Assembly: GCA_037481875.1 (NCBI GenBank)
Contig: JBBFKY010000007.1
Span: 62,001 to 126,000 of the forward strand
Source: Desulfosoma sp.
GTDB lineage: Bacteria > Desulfobacterota > Syntrophobacteria > Syntrophobacterales > DSM-9756
Length of the DNA stretch: 64,000 bases
Direction of reading: 5' to 3'
In this document: positions 54,434 to 62,955 of the stretch, one piece after another
Numbering within the stretch: the first letter of the stretch is position 1
Layout: every line of letters starts with the position of its first letter
The notes under the pieces: generated by a model
The model's input: the letters and a program-made list of their open reading frames with translations, nothing else
Told to the model about the DNA's origin: nothing
Databases searched by the model: none
Program-made: the position numbers and the translations under genes

Positions 54434-55597
54434 CTAGGCCTTAGCAATGGCCGCCACTTTTTGGGCCGCGTCTTTGAGGTCCTGTGCCACGATGAGATTC
54501 AATCCCGATTCCTGCAAAATCTTTCGTCCTTGTTCCACGTTGGTGCCTTCCATGCGAATCACCACGGGGACCTTGACCCCCACCTTTTTGCTGGCTTCCA
54601 CCACCCCCTGGGCCAGCACGTCACAGCGCAAAATGCCTCCAAAAATGTTGATGAGCACTCCCTTGACGTTGGGGTCGCTCAGAATGATGCGAAACCCATT
54701 TTCCACCATCTCCGCGCTGGCACCGCCGCCCACATCCAGGAAGTTGGCCGGTTCGGCTCCTGCCAGTTTAATAATGTCCATGGTGGCCATGGCCAAACCG
54801 GCACCGTTGACCATGTTGCCGATGTTGCCGTCCATCTTGATGTAGTTGAGGTTGTACTTGGAAGCTTCCACTTCCAGAGGATCCTCTTCGTCCAGGTCGC
54901 GATAAGCCAGAAGGTCCTTGTGGCGAAAGAGGGCGTTGTCGTCGAAATTCATTTTGGCATCCAAGGCCAGCAGGCGTCGATCCTTGGTGATGACCAAGGG
55001 ATTGATTTCTACAAGGGACGCATCGTAGTCTAGGCACAATCGGTAAAGGGCCTGCACCATGGGGAGAAAAAGCTTGACGATGTCAGGTTCCAGGTGAAGA
55101 CCGTAGGCCAGTTTACGGGCCATAAAAGGTTGCAGACCCACGAGAGGATCCACATAGACCTTGACGATTTTTTCCGGGGTCTTGGCGGCGACTTCCTCAA
55201 TGTCCATACCGCCGGCTTCACTGGCCATAAAAACGATCTTGGCCGTAGATCGATCAGGCAAAAGGCTGAGGTAGAGCTCCTTAGCAATATCAAGTCCTTC
55301 TTCCACCAAAACTTTACGTACCAGACGGCCTTCAGGCCCGGTCTGATGCGTCACCAAGGTCATTCCAAGAATGCTGCCGGCCACAGAAGTCACTTCATCC
55401 GGCGTCTTGGCCAGTTTGACGCCGCCTCCTTTACCGCGACCTCCCGCATGGATCTGGGCCTTGATCACTACAGGAAAAGTCCCCAGCTCCTGAGCCGCCG
55501 CTTGGGCTTCTTCCACCGTAAAAGCCACTCGGCCCCGTGGAATGGGCACTCCATACTTTTGAAACAGCTCCTTCGCTTGGTATTCGTGGATCTTCAT
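54434..55597 (-). CDS. sucC: Succinate-CoA ligase [ADP-forming], beta subunit
   Basis: 387 residues. ATP-grasp fold: [44 protein letters not shown]-type [25 protein letters not shown] and [21 protein letters not shown] 55597 with GAGAGGGTGG upstream. A predicted promoter and an adjoining perfect palindrome lie ~110-160 bp upstream. Confidence 0.96.
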   Translation of the reverse strand: MKIHEYQAKELFQKYGVPIPRGRVAFTVEEAQAAAQELGTFPVVIKAQIHAGGRGKGGGVKLAKTPDEVTSVAGSILGMTLVTHQTGPEGRLVRKVLVEEGLDIAKELYLSLLPDRSTAKIVFMASEAGGMDIEEVAAKTPEKIVKVYVDPLVGLQPFMARKLAYGLHLEPDIVKLFLPMVQALYRLCLDYDASLVEINPLVITKDRRLLALDAKMNFDDNALFRHKDLLAYRDLDEEDPLEVEASKYNLNYIKMDGNIGNMVNGAGLAMATMDIIKLAGAEPANFLDVGGGASAEMVENGFRIILSDPNVKGVLINIFGGILRCDVLAQGVVEASKKVGVKVPVVIRMEGTNVEQGRKILQESGLNLIVAQDLKDAAQKVAAIAKA

Positions 55598-55704
55598 GGC
55601 CACCCTCTCTCGTTGATCATCCGTCGCACTCCAAACCGTTGCCCCAAGAAACACCGTTGGAATCGCCATGCGAAAAGCTCCACTTGGCCCTTTCCGCTTC
55701 GCCC

Positions 55705-55733
55705 TTTGTAGAAGAAAAGTTTCGCGAAGTCAA
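55705..55733 (-). promoter_or_regulatory. Predicted sucCD promoter
   Basis: On the minus strand TTGACT (55728-55733), 17-bp spacer, TACAAA (55705-55710); start near 55698, ~100 nt before sucC. Confidence 0.55.
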
Positions 55734-55735
55734 AA

Positions 55736-55755
55736 TCGTCAAATCGATTTGACGA
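55736..55755. promoter_or_regulatory. 20-bp perfect palindrome beside the sucC -35 box
   Basis: TCGTCAAATCGATTTGACGA, 2 bp upstream of the sucC -35, in the sucC/gatB divergent gap. Dimeric-regulator operator by appearance. The flanking GACGACTTCACGA recurs near 62137-62149. Confidence 0.5.
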
Positions 55756-55855
55756 CTTCACGAATCCCTCGATCAGTGCTAAAAGGGGCGGGTAAAAATC
55801 TTTGCGGACGGAAAGGCTCCGCTCCGTGCAACCGATGGTTCAGAAAGGCGCGTTT

Positions 55856-57286
55856 ATGGAATGGGAAACGGTCATTGGGTTGGAAGTGCATGCGCAATTG
55901 CTGACACAAAGCAAAATCTTTTGTGGATGTTCCACGGCCTTTGGAGCTCCCCCCAACATCCACACATGCCCTGTTTGTCTGGGCATGCCTGGGGTGCTTC
56001 CGGTGTTAAACCGGACCGTCGTTGAATACGCCATGAAGATGGCTTTGGCCACCCACTGCCGTATCGCTCCTCGGTGCCGCTTCGCCCGTAAGAACTACTT
56101 CTATCCGGACCTTCCCAAAAACTACCAGATTTCTCAGTACGAAGAACCCTTGGCCACGGGCGGATGGCTGGATATTACTACGGAAAACGGCACACGGCGT
56201 ATCGGTATCACACGGATTCACATGGAAGAAGATGCAGGAAAACTTGTCCACGATGAAGGCCAACCGGTAAGTTATGTGGACTTCAACCGTACGGGGGTGC
56301 CTCTCATTGAAATCGTGAGCGAACCCGACATACGCACGCCCGAGGAAGCCGCCGCATACTTGCGCACGCTTCGAGATATTCTCCGTTACCTGGAAATCTG
56401 CGACGGCAACATGGAAGAAGGCAGTTTTCGGTGCGACGCCAACATCAGTTTACGACCCGTCGGTGCCACGGACTTCGGCGTCAAGACGGAACTGAAAAAC
56501 ATGAACTCTTTTCGTAACGTGCAGCGCGCCCTGGAATTTGAAGTACGCCGTCAGCGAGCCCTTCTGGACAAAGGCGAACCCGTCGTGCAGGAAACTCGAT
56601 TATGGGATGCCGGCCGCGGCGTTACAGTGAGCATGCGCGGCAAAGAGGAAGCTCACGATTACCGCTATTTTCCAGACCCTGACCTGGTGCCCTTGGCCAT
56701 CGATGATGATTGGATTGAAGCCGTGCGGCGCAGCCTTCCCGAATTGCCCGACGCCAAGAGGGAGCGCTTTATGGCTCAATACGGACTTCCGGCCTATGAC
56801 GCAACGGTCCTGACGGCTTCCAAGGATGTGGCCGATTATTTTGAATCGGTTGCGGCAGATTTTCCTCAACCCAAAACCGTCAGCAACTGGATCATGAGTG
56901 AACTTCTGCGGGAATTGAAACGGGACGAGCGGGAAATCGACCAATGTCCCGTACCCCCCAAACACCTGGCGGAACTGCTGCACTTGGTGGACAAAAATGT
57001 GATCAGCGGAAAGATCGCCAAGACCGTTTTCAAGGAAATGTACGAAACCGGAGCCTCGCCGTCACGAATTGTGGAAGAAAAAGGATTGCGGCAGGTCACC
57101 GACGAAGGGGCGCTCATGGCCGTCGTTGAACAGGTGCTCCAAGAAAATCCCAAGGAAGTGGAAGCTTACCGACAGGGCAAGGAAAAGCTCATGGGCTTTT
57201 TTGTCGGGCAGGTGATGCAGAAAACACGGGGCAAAGCCAACCCCCAGCTGGTCAACCGCATGCTTAAGGAAAAACTTTCGGGCTGA
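55856..57286 (+). CDS. gatB: Aspartyl/glutamyl-tRNA amidotransferase subunit B
   Basis: 476 residues. [15 protein letters not shown] start, [57 protein letters not shown] and [19 protein letters not shown]-terminal YqeY-like tail domain from ~330. It binds Asp-tRNA(Asn)/Glu-tRNA(Gln) and phosphorylates the acyl group for transamidation. gatA and gatC are not adjacent. Start ATG 55856 (GAAAGG upstream) from homology; the frame is open further upstream. Confidence 0.96.
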   Translation: MEWETVIGLEVHAQLLTQSKIFCGCSTAFGAPPNIHTCPVCLGMPGVLPVLNRTVVEYAMKMALATHCRIAPRCRFARKNYFYPDLPKNYQISQYEEPLATGGWLDITTENGTRRIGITRIHMEEDAGKLVHDEGQPVSYVDFNRTGVPLIEIVSEPDIRTPEEAAAYLRTLRDILRYLEICDGNMEEGSFRCDANISLRPVGATDFGVKTELKNMNSFRNVQRALEFEVRRQRALLDKGEPVVQETRLWDAGRGVTVSMRGKEEAHDYRYFPDPDLVPLAIDDDWIEAVRRSLPELPDAKRERFMAQYGLPAYDATVLTASKDVADYFESVAADFPQPKTVSNWIMSELLRELKRDEREIDQCPVPPKHLAELLHLVDKNVISGKIAKTVFKEMYETGASPSRIVEEKGLRQVTDEGALMAVVEQVLQENPKEVEAYRQGKEKLMGFFVGQVMQKTRGKANPQLVNRMLKEKLSG

Positions 57287-57366
57287 TCGGTTGGAAACCG
57301 AGGCAGTCTTCGGTCAACTAAGTTTCAAGGACACTCATTTCCATACATGCACAAAGGAGACTGTTT

Positions 57367-58434
57367 ATGCCCCCTTCGCCGCTTAGGCCGATTTGGTGGG
57401 ACGGCGACGCTGTCATGATCTTGGATCAAAGGCTTTTGCCCCACAAGCACAAGGTCTTGCGCTGTACCACGGTGGATGAAGTCATTCGAGCGATTAAGAC
57501 CATGGCCATCCGAGGGGCGCCCGCCGTAGGGATAGCCGGAGCTATGGCCGCGGCCTTGGCTGCTCGAGCTATCACGGCGGCGGATGTGCGCACCTTTTTC
57601 CGGAAGTTTTCTCGTGCATGCCAACGTATTCGAGCGGCTCGACCAACGGGAAACAATCTGAGCTGGGCTGTGGATGCCGTCTTTGCCGTGGTGGTGGAAA
57701 ATCCTGGAGCGGATGTGCCCACATTGCAAAAGCTTATTCGAGAAAAATCCCAGGCGATTCTTGAGGAAGACATCCGCACCAATGAAGCCATCGGGCAGTG
57801 GGGACGGCAAGTGGTTCCTCGCGGCGCCCGCATCCTCACCTACTGCAACGCGGGTGCTTTGGCTACCGGAGACTACGGCACCGCTTTGGGGGTCATTCGT
57901 GCAGCGTTCGCCGCCGACCCCTCCATTCACGTTACCTGCTGTGAAACTCGACCGTTTCTTCAAGGAAGCCGCCTGACCGCTTATGAACTCATGGTGGAAA
58001 AAATACCGTGCACCCTGATCACGGACAATGCCGCCGGAAGCTTGATGCAGCAAAAAAAGATCGATCTAGTGATCGTAGGGGCGGACCGGATTGCAGCAAA
58101 CGGTGACACGGCCAACAAGATCGGAACCTACTCGCTGGCCGTGCTGGCCCAGGCAAACGGTGTGCCCTTTTACGTGGCGGCACCGAGATCCACCATCGAT
58201 CCTCTGTTGCCCAATGGGTCTGGAATCCCCATAGAAGTGCGGGATCCCAAGGAAGTGACCCATTTTTACGGGCGTCAAGTGGCTCCTCGAGGCATGGCGG
58301 CTCTGAATCCGGCCTTTGATGTGACACCCCATCGATACATTACGGGAATCATCACGGAAGTGGGCGTCATCAAAAAACCCTTTACACAAGGGATTCGCCG
58401 AGCCTTGGAAGCCCCTTTTGCACCCGTCTCGTAA
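57367..58434 (+). CDS. mtnA: Methylthioribose-1-phosphate isomerase
   Basis: 355 residues, eIF2B-like fold. IKTMAIRGAPAVGIAGA, LTYCNAGALATGDYGTALG, TDNAAGSLM and VGADRIAANGDTANKIGTY are the family motifs; GADR and the Cys in YCNAG are active-site parts. Acts in methionine salvage or, in anaerobes, in purine/5'-deoxyadenosine salvage. AAAGGAG is 9 nt before the ATG. Convergent with radA. Confidence 0.94.
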   Translation: MPPSPLRPIWWDGDAVMILDQRLLPHKHKVLRCTTVDEVIRAIKTMAIRGAPAVGIAGAMAAALAARAITAADVRTFFRKFSRACQRIRAARPTGNNLSWAVDAVFAVVVENPGADVPTLQKLIREKSQAILEEDIRTNEAIGQWGRQVVPRGARILTYCNAGALATGDYGTALGVIRAAFAADPSIHVTCCETRPFLQGSRLTAYELMVEKIPCTLITDNAAGSLMQQKKIDLVIVGADRIAANGDTANKIGTYSLAVLAQANGVPFYVAAPRSTIDPLLPNGSGIPIEVRDPKEVTHFYGRQVAPRGMAALNPAFDVTPHRYITGIITEVGVIKKPFTQGIRRALEAPFAPVS

Positions 58435-58452
58435 CCCCAGCGAGGGGCCTAC

Positions 58453-58480
58453 GCGGGCGGTCCCATGGGTCCGCCCCTAC
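58453..58480 (+). repeat. REP-like palindrome, family A, in convergent gap
   Basis: GCGGGCGGTCCCATGGGTCC then GCCCCTAC, 19 bp after mtnA, in the mtnA/radA convergent gap. A decayed further copy may lie at 58583-58616. Confidence 0.82.
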
Positions 58481-58723
58481 AGGGATTGAAGGTCAGGGCA
58501 GATGAAATGGTCTCGCCTCCATGTTCCTGTGCAGATGTGCGTTTTTGGGCAGTCCCTTAGGTCCGCCTCACCAGAGATTGTTTTACGGGGTGGGTCTGCG
58601 GACACATACGCCGGTACACCCCGACAAGGGTTTTTCTCAAGGACGAGGACGTGGAGGTCCCGATGGACATGGGTGCATCGACCGCAATATGGGCCCGGAT
58701 TGGAATCGGAGAATGGCGGCTGG

Positions 58724-60088
58724 TTAGCCGAAAAGGGTTTTGACGGCTTCTTCCACGGAGCGCACCCCGATACAATGCCCTTCGATGCCACATGAAGCCA
58801 ACTGTTCCTGATTCCCGCGAGGGCAAACGATGGTGCGAAATCCCAAAGACACAGCTTCAGCCAACCGACGCCCTGCATGCCCTACCCCTCGGACTTCTCC
58901 GGCCAGCCCCACTTCTCCCCAGGCCACCAAATCCTCAGGCAAAGCCACTTCCATGGAACTGCTTACCAAGGCCAAAACCACCGCCAGATCCGCCGCCGTT
59001 TCGCTCAGCTTGACCCCTCCCGCCACATTGACGAAAACGTCCTGCTGCAGAAAATGAAACCCCAATTTCTTTTCCAGCACGGCCAACAGCAGGGACACGC
59101 GATTGGGGTCCACGCCCATAAAGGTGCGCCTTGGCTGCGCCCAGCCGCTGGAAGACACCAAAGCCTGCACCTCCACCAGAATGGGCCGGGTGCCTTCCAT
59201 GGCACACACGACAACCGATCCTGCAACACCCTTGGGTCGCTCAGCGAGTAGGAATCGAGACGGATTCGGCACCTGTTCCAAACCCGATTCCTTCATTTCA
59301 AAAACCCCGATTTCATTGGTGGACCCGAAGCGGTTTTTCACGGCTCGAAGAAGGCGAAAGGTATGGCTGCGGTCTCCTTCCAGGTAGAGCACGGCATCCA
59401 CCAGATGCTCCAGGACTCGAGGCCCGGCCACAACACCTTCCTTCGTGACATGGCCCACAAGAAAAACACCCATGTTTTTTTCTTTGGCCAGACGCTGTAA
59501 CCATGCCGCCGATTCCCTCACCTGAGACACAGACCCCGGAGCGCTTTCCAAAAGATCCAACCGCATGGTTTGAATGGAATCTACAGCCAAGACTAAAGGA
59601 GGGCGGCTTGACAGAAGGGGTTCCAGAGTGTCCAAGCTTGTTTCGGCAAGAACCCACAGGGAGTCGGTCGGAGCGAGCCCGAGACGTTGCGCCCGCAATT
59701 TAATTTGGGCCAGGCTTTCTTCCCCGGAAACGTAAAGCACGGAACCCAGCCGTGCCATGTGTCCTAAAGCCTGTAAGAGCAGCGTGGATTTGCCGATACC
59801 CGGATCCCCGGCAAGGAGAATGACCGATCCGGGAACCAGTCCACCGCCCAGCACACGGTCCCATTCTTGCAAACCTGACTTGAGGCGCATTTCTTCCAGG
59901 ATCGGCACATCGAAAAGGAGTACAGGTTGCGCAGAGGTTGGTTTGCCTCCGATTGTTCGACCGCTTTTGGAAACTTTCACGGCTTCCTGAAACGTGTTCC
60001 ATGCCTGACAACCGGGACATCTCCCCAGCCATTTGGAAGTTTCGTAACCGCACTCCACGCATTGAAAAACAGTCTTGTCTTTGCTCAT
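58724..60088 (-). CDS. radA: DNA repair protein RadA (Sms)
   Basis: 454 residues. N-terminal zinc finger CVECGYETSKWLGRCPGC, RecA-like core with Walker A GDPGIGKST and the RadA-specific KNRFGSTNEIGVFEM, then a Lon-like C-terminal domain (DVFVNVAGGVKLSE). Promotes branch migration in recombination. ATG 60088 with GGGGAG upstream. Confidence 0.96.
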   Translation of the reverse strand: MSKDKTVFQCVECGYETSKWLGRCPGCQAWNTFQEAVKVSKSGRTIGGKPTSAQPVLLFDVPILEEMRLKSGLQEWDRVLGGGLVPGSVILLAGDPGIGKSTLLLQALGHMARLGSVLYVSGEESLAQIKLRAQRLGLAPTDSLWVLAETSLDTLEPLLSSRPPLVLAVDSIQTMRLDLLESAPGSVSQVRESAAWLQRLAKEKNMGVFLVGHVTKEGVVAGPRVLEHLVDAVLYLEGDRSHTFRLLRAVKNRFGSTNEIGVFEMKESGLEQVPNPSRFLLAERPKGVAGSVVVCAMEGTRPILVEVQALVSSSGWAQPRRTFMGVDPNRVSLLLAVLEKKLGFHFLQQDVFVNVAGGVKLSETAADLAVVLALVSSSMEVALPEDLVAWGEVGLAGEVRGVGHAGRRLAEAVSLGFRTIVCPRGNQEQLASCGIEGHCIGVRSVEEAVKTLFG

Positions 60089-60328
60089 GAAAAACTCCCC
60101 GGCATCCTTTCCGCCCATGGATGCCTTTTTCCACCAGGTCACGAGCACCATCGGGAGCCTTTGCAGCCCTCTTTACCACAGATTGCTCTGTAATGCGCAG
60201 GGACTCTTCAAGGTCTTCAAGGACGTCCGACCGTCTTGGCCTTGAAAACCGAAACTTTTCCAAAAGCATATTGTGAGAGACAATGCATTCCGCCGATACA
60301 TGAAAACCTTGAGGAGCCTTTGGGGATG

Positions 60329-60445
60329 CTGTCCGAGTCCTCGCAATAGCAAGGTCTCTTGCCGTTTGAAGGTAGGGGCGAGTCGGCGGCTCGGTCCTAC
60401 CCTGAAATGCCATGAAGCACCTCGGCATTGCTGGTTCTCGGACAG
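60329..60445. repeat. Family B element enclosing a family A palindrome
   Basis: CTGTCCGAG (60329-60337) and CTCGGACAG (60437-60445) are a perfect 9-bp terminal inverted repeat. The right end extended, CTCGGACAGGCTCC, is the complement of the left end of the element at 29828 (GGAGCCTATCCGA). Confidence 0.65.
60372..60400 (-). repeat. REP-like palindrome, family A (divergent copy)
   Basis: GTAGGGGCGAGTCGGCGGCT then CGGTCCTAC; GTAGG / CCTAC outer arms with a GAGTC-type inner stem. Nested in the family B element. Confidence 0.65.
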
Positions 60446-60591
60446 GCTCCCAGGTATTAAGCACCGGATCGAGAAACTGGGGAAGGCCTGTCTCGGCAGG
60501 CAGAAGGGCAAAAGGGCGCAGAAAGGGCGTCTCGTTCGCTTCCATGGAACCCAGATGGCGACCGAAACTCGATGAGCCTCTTTCGCAGGCG

Positions 60592-60621
60592 TTGACAAAA
60601 AAAAACGGGCTGGTTTATAGT
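60592..60621 (+). promoter_or_regulatory. Predicted trxA promoter
   Basis: TTGACA (60592-60597), 18-bp A-rich spacer, TATAGT (60616-60621). Start near 60628, ~80 nt before trxA. One of the best sigma-70 matches in the window. Confidence 0.7.
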
Positions 60622-60709
60622 CGCACATCAAGTTTTTTTGATGATGGAAGGGAACATTTGGGACAGGGTCCTTCGAACCCAAGCACAATGTCCAGGGAGG
60701 CGTGCTCAC

Positions 60710-61042
60710 ATGGCTGGAAAGAACATCATTGAAATCACGGACGGCAGTTTTGAACAGGAAGTTTTGCAATCCAGTATTCCGGTTCTGGTGGATTTCTGGG
60801 CGCCTTGGTGCGGACCGTGCCGTGCCATCGCTCCGGTGATCGACGAACTGTCGGCCGAATACGCGGGAAAACTCAAAGTGGCCAAATGCAATGTGGATGA
60901 AAATCCTAACACGCCGGCCCGGTTCGGCATTCGAGCCATCCCGACCCTGATCCTTTTCAAGAACGGAAACGTGACGGAACAGATTACGGGCGCGGTCGCC
61001 AAGTCCCAGATTGCTGCGGCAGTGGACAAGGTGGTCTCCTGA
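60710..61042 (+). CDS. trxA: Thioredoxin
   Basis: 110 residues. VLVDFWAPWCGPCRAIAPVI with active-site WCGPC and cis-Pro in IRAIPTLILFKNG. ATG 60710 with AGGGAGG 9 nt upstream; the frame is open to 60638 but the predicted promoter start and RBS fix the start. Its reductase follows 83 bp downstream; the gap has a small ATGGACCC / GGGTCCAT hairpin (~61073-61093). Confidence 0.96.
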   Translation: MAGKNIIEITDGSFEQEVLQSSIPVLVDFWAPWCGPCRAIAPVIDELSAEYAGKLKVAKCNVDENPNTPARFGIRAIPTLILFKNGNVTEQITGAVAKSQIAAAVDKVVS

Positions 61043-61125
61043 TCCCTCACCCTTCCCACAACGCCAATCACCATGGACCCTCTATGGGTCCATGAACTCA
61101 CGTCTCGAGCGCGTGCCAAATCCAC

Positions 61126-62061
61126 ATGATAACCCCTGAACTGTACGACATGGTGATCGTAGGTGGAGGCCCTGCGGGACTCACAGCGGCACTCTATGCA
61201 TGTCGAGCCCGCTACAAGACCCTTCTGGTGGAACGCATCGGCTTGGGCGGCCAGTTGCTCACCTACGAAAAAGTGGACAATTACCCTGGATTTCCCGAAG
61301 GGATCACTACCTTTGAATTGATCGAACTCTTCAAAGCGCAGGCTTTGCGATTCGGCATGGAACATCGCAGTGCTGAAGTGACATCTTTGGAAGTGACCGG
61401 CCCGGTCAAGGTGCTGCACACCACCGAAGGCCCTATTGAAGCAAAATCGGTGATCATCGCCACGGGATGCGCTCCCAAGAAGCTCCAGGTCAAGGGAGAA
61501 GTGGAATTTACGGGTCGAGGTGTTTCTTACTGTGCGATCTGTGACGGCCCGTTTTACCGCAATGAACAGGTGGCCGTGGTCGGCGGCGGGGACACGGCTG
61601 TGGAAGAAGCCGTGTACCTGACTAAATTCGCGTCCCATGTGCACATCATTCATCGTCGGAGCGAGCTTCGAGCCATCAAAGTCCTTCAGGAAGAAGCCCT
61701 GTCCAACCCCAAGATTACGGTCCATTGGAACCGTATCGTTTCGGAAATTCACGGCGGCCCTCAAGGTGTGACCGGCCTTGAACTGCAAGACACCACCACC
61801 TGCGAAAGTTCTCGATTGGACGTCTCCGGTGTCTTCGTCTTTGTTGGGCTTCTTCCCAATAGCCAGTGGGTGCCCGAAATTGTCCGGCGAGATGATTCGG
61901 GGTTTCTCATCACCAACGAAGAGATGGCCACGTCGGTTCCAGGCATTTTCGCAGCCGGCGATGTGCGATCGAAAAGCCTTCGCCAGATCGTTACCGCCGT
62001 AGGCGACGGCGCAACAGCGGCTTTTTGCGCCGGACGCTATATCGAGAATCGTAAAGCGTGA
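61126..62061 (+). CDS. trxB: Thioredoxin reductase
   Basis: 311 residues, flavoprotein. FAD site MVIVGGGPAGLTAALYACRA, NADPH site VAVVGGGDTAVEEA, redox-active CAICDG, and the C-terminal FAAGDVRSKSLRQIVTAVGDGA. Reduces thioredoxin with NADPH (or another donor, as in some anaerobes). Lacks a visible ribosome-binding site. The last codons run into short imperfect repeats of AATCGTAA(n)GTG beyond the stop. Confidence 0.95.
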   Translation: MITPELYDMVIVGGGPAGLTAALYACRARYKTLLVERIGLGGQLLTYEKVDNYPGFPEGITTFELIELFKAQALRFGMEHRSAEVTSLEVTGPVKVLHTTEGPIEAKSVIIATGCAPKKLQVKGEVEFTGRGVSYCAICDGPFYRNEQVAVVGGGDTAVEEAVYLTKFASHVHIIHRRSELRAIKVLQEEALSNPKITVHWNRIVSEIHGGPQGVTGLELQDTTTCESSRLDVSGVFVFVGLLPNSQWVPEIVRRDDSGFLITNEEMATSVPGIFAAGDVRSKSLRQIVTAVGDGATAAFCAGRYIENRKA

Positions 62062-62168
62062 AATCGTAAGGTGTGAATCGTAAGTCGTTCATGGTGAAGC
62101 GTCAATGGTGACTGAAAGGGAAAGGTGCCATGACCTGACGACTTCACGATTCCAGGGAGCGTCTCACC
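62062..62168. repeat. Short tandem and inverted repeats after trxB
   Basis: Three imperfect copies of an AATCGTAAG-GTG motif (one within the end of trxB), then GAATCGTAAGTCGT (62075-62088) inverted against ACGACTTCACGATTC (62138-62152). Could fold into a long stem-loop just before bamD. Confidence 0.5.
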
Positions 62169-62936
62169 ATGACTATTCTGTTTCAACGGTGGAACCTTGG
62201 CGGTGTGCTACGGTGCCTCGCAGTCTCGAGCCTCTGCATGGCGCTTTTGACCGGATGCGGGACAAATCTTCTCAGTTACTACTTCGACGATCTGTTTGAC
62301 TCAGGAGACACCGCCGAACGCACGCCGGAACAATTGGCCTGGGACGGAATGGAAGCCATGCGGGCCAAAAAATACGGTAAGGCTCTGGAGTCTTTCCAAA
62401 AACTTAAGGAACGATACCCATACAGCAAGTATGCCATTTTGGCGGAACTTAAAGTGGGAGACGCCCATTATTACAAGAAAGACTACGAAGAAGCCGCTCT
62501 CGCCTACGAAGAATTTGTGCGGCTGCATCCGAGAAACGAGGCCGTCCCTTATGTGTTGTATCAGTTGGGCATGAGTCAGTACCTCATCTCACCGTCCATG
62601 GACCGGGATCAGGATCAGACACGCAAGGCCATGGAAACCTTTCAGAGGCTCATGGAACTTTATCCCAACACGGAATATGCCGCCAAAGCCCAGGCTCAGC
62701 TCTTTGAATGCGAAAAGCGTATCGCCGCCCATGAATATCGTATTGCGCGCATGTACTACAACATGGGCAAATACCGAGCGGCTCAGCAACGTCTGACACG
62801 CCTGCTGGAAGATTATCCCAAAGCAGTAGAGAAGCTGGGCTACGGAAAGGACATTGAAAAGATTCTTGCCGAGAGCGGAAAAAAGTTGGAACGCCAAGGG
62901 GACGGCAAGAGTGTCTGGACTCGCCTGGGATTTTAA
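62169..62936 (+). CDS. bamD: Outer-membrane assembly lipoprotein BamD
   Basis: 255 residues. Lipoprotein signal with lipobox LLTGC (Cys ~31). [62 protein letters not shown] and [15 protein letters not shown] are TPR-like repeats of BamD. It acts in the BAM complex with BamA on the periplasmic side of the outer membrane. Stop lies 19 bp before rho. Confidence 0.93.
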   Translation: MTILFQRWNLGGVLRCLAVSSLCMALLTGCGTNLLSYYFDDLFDSGDTAERTPEQLAWDGMEAMRAKKYGKALESFQKLKERYPYSKYAILAELKVGDAHYYKKDYEEAALAYEEFVRLHPRNEAVPYVLYQLGMSQYLISPSMDRDQDQTRKAMETFQRLMELYPNTEYAAKAQAQLFECEKRIAAHEYRIARMYYNMGKYRAAQQRLTRLLEDYPKAVEKLGYGKDIEKILAESGKKLERQGDGKSVWTRLGF

Positions 62937-62955
62937 TGGTGAAAAGGAAAAAGGA

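Larger units (their letters stand above)
60089..60709. other. Gene-free region between radA and trxA
   Basis: 621 bp with a family B element enclosing a family A palindrome (60329-60445) and the trxA promoter at 60592. Open frames here are repeat-derived or shadow radA; 60180-60320 shows nothing recognisable. Confidence 0.6.

Noticed and set aside
59700-60545. 281-codon minus-strand frame upstream of and overlapping radA
   Set aside because: Out of frame with radA and made partly of repeat sequence; no motif.
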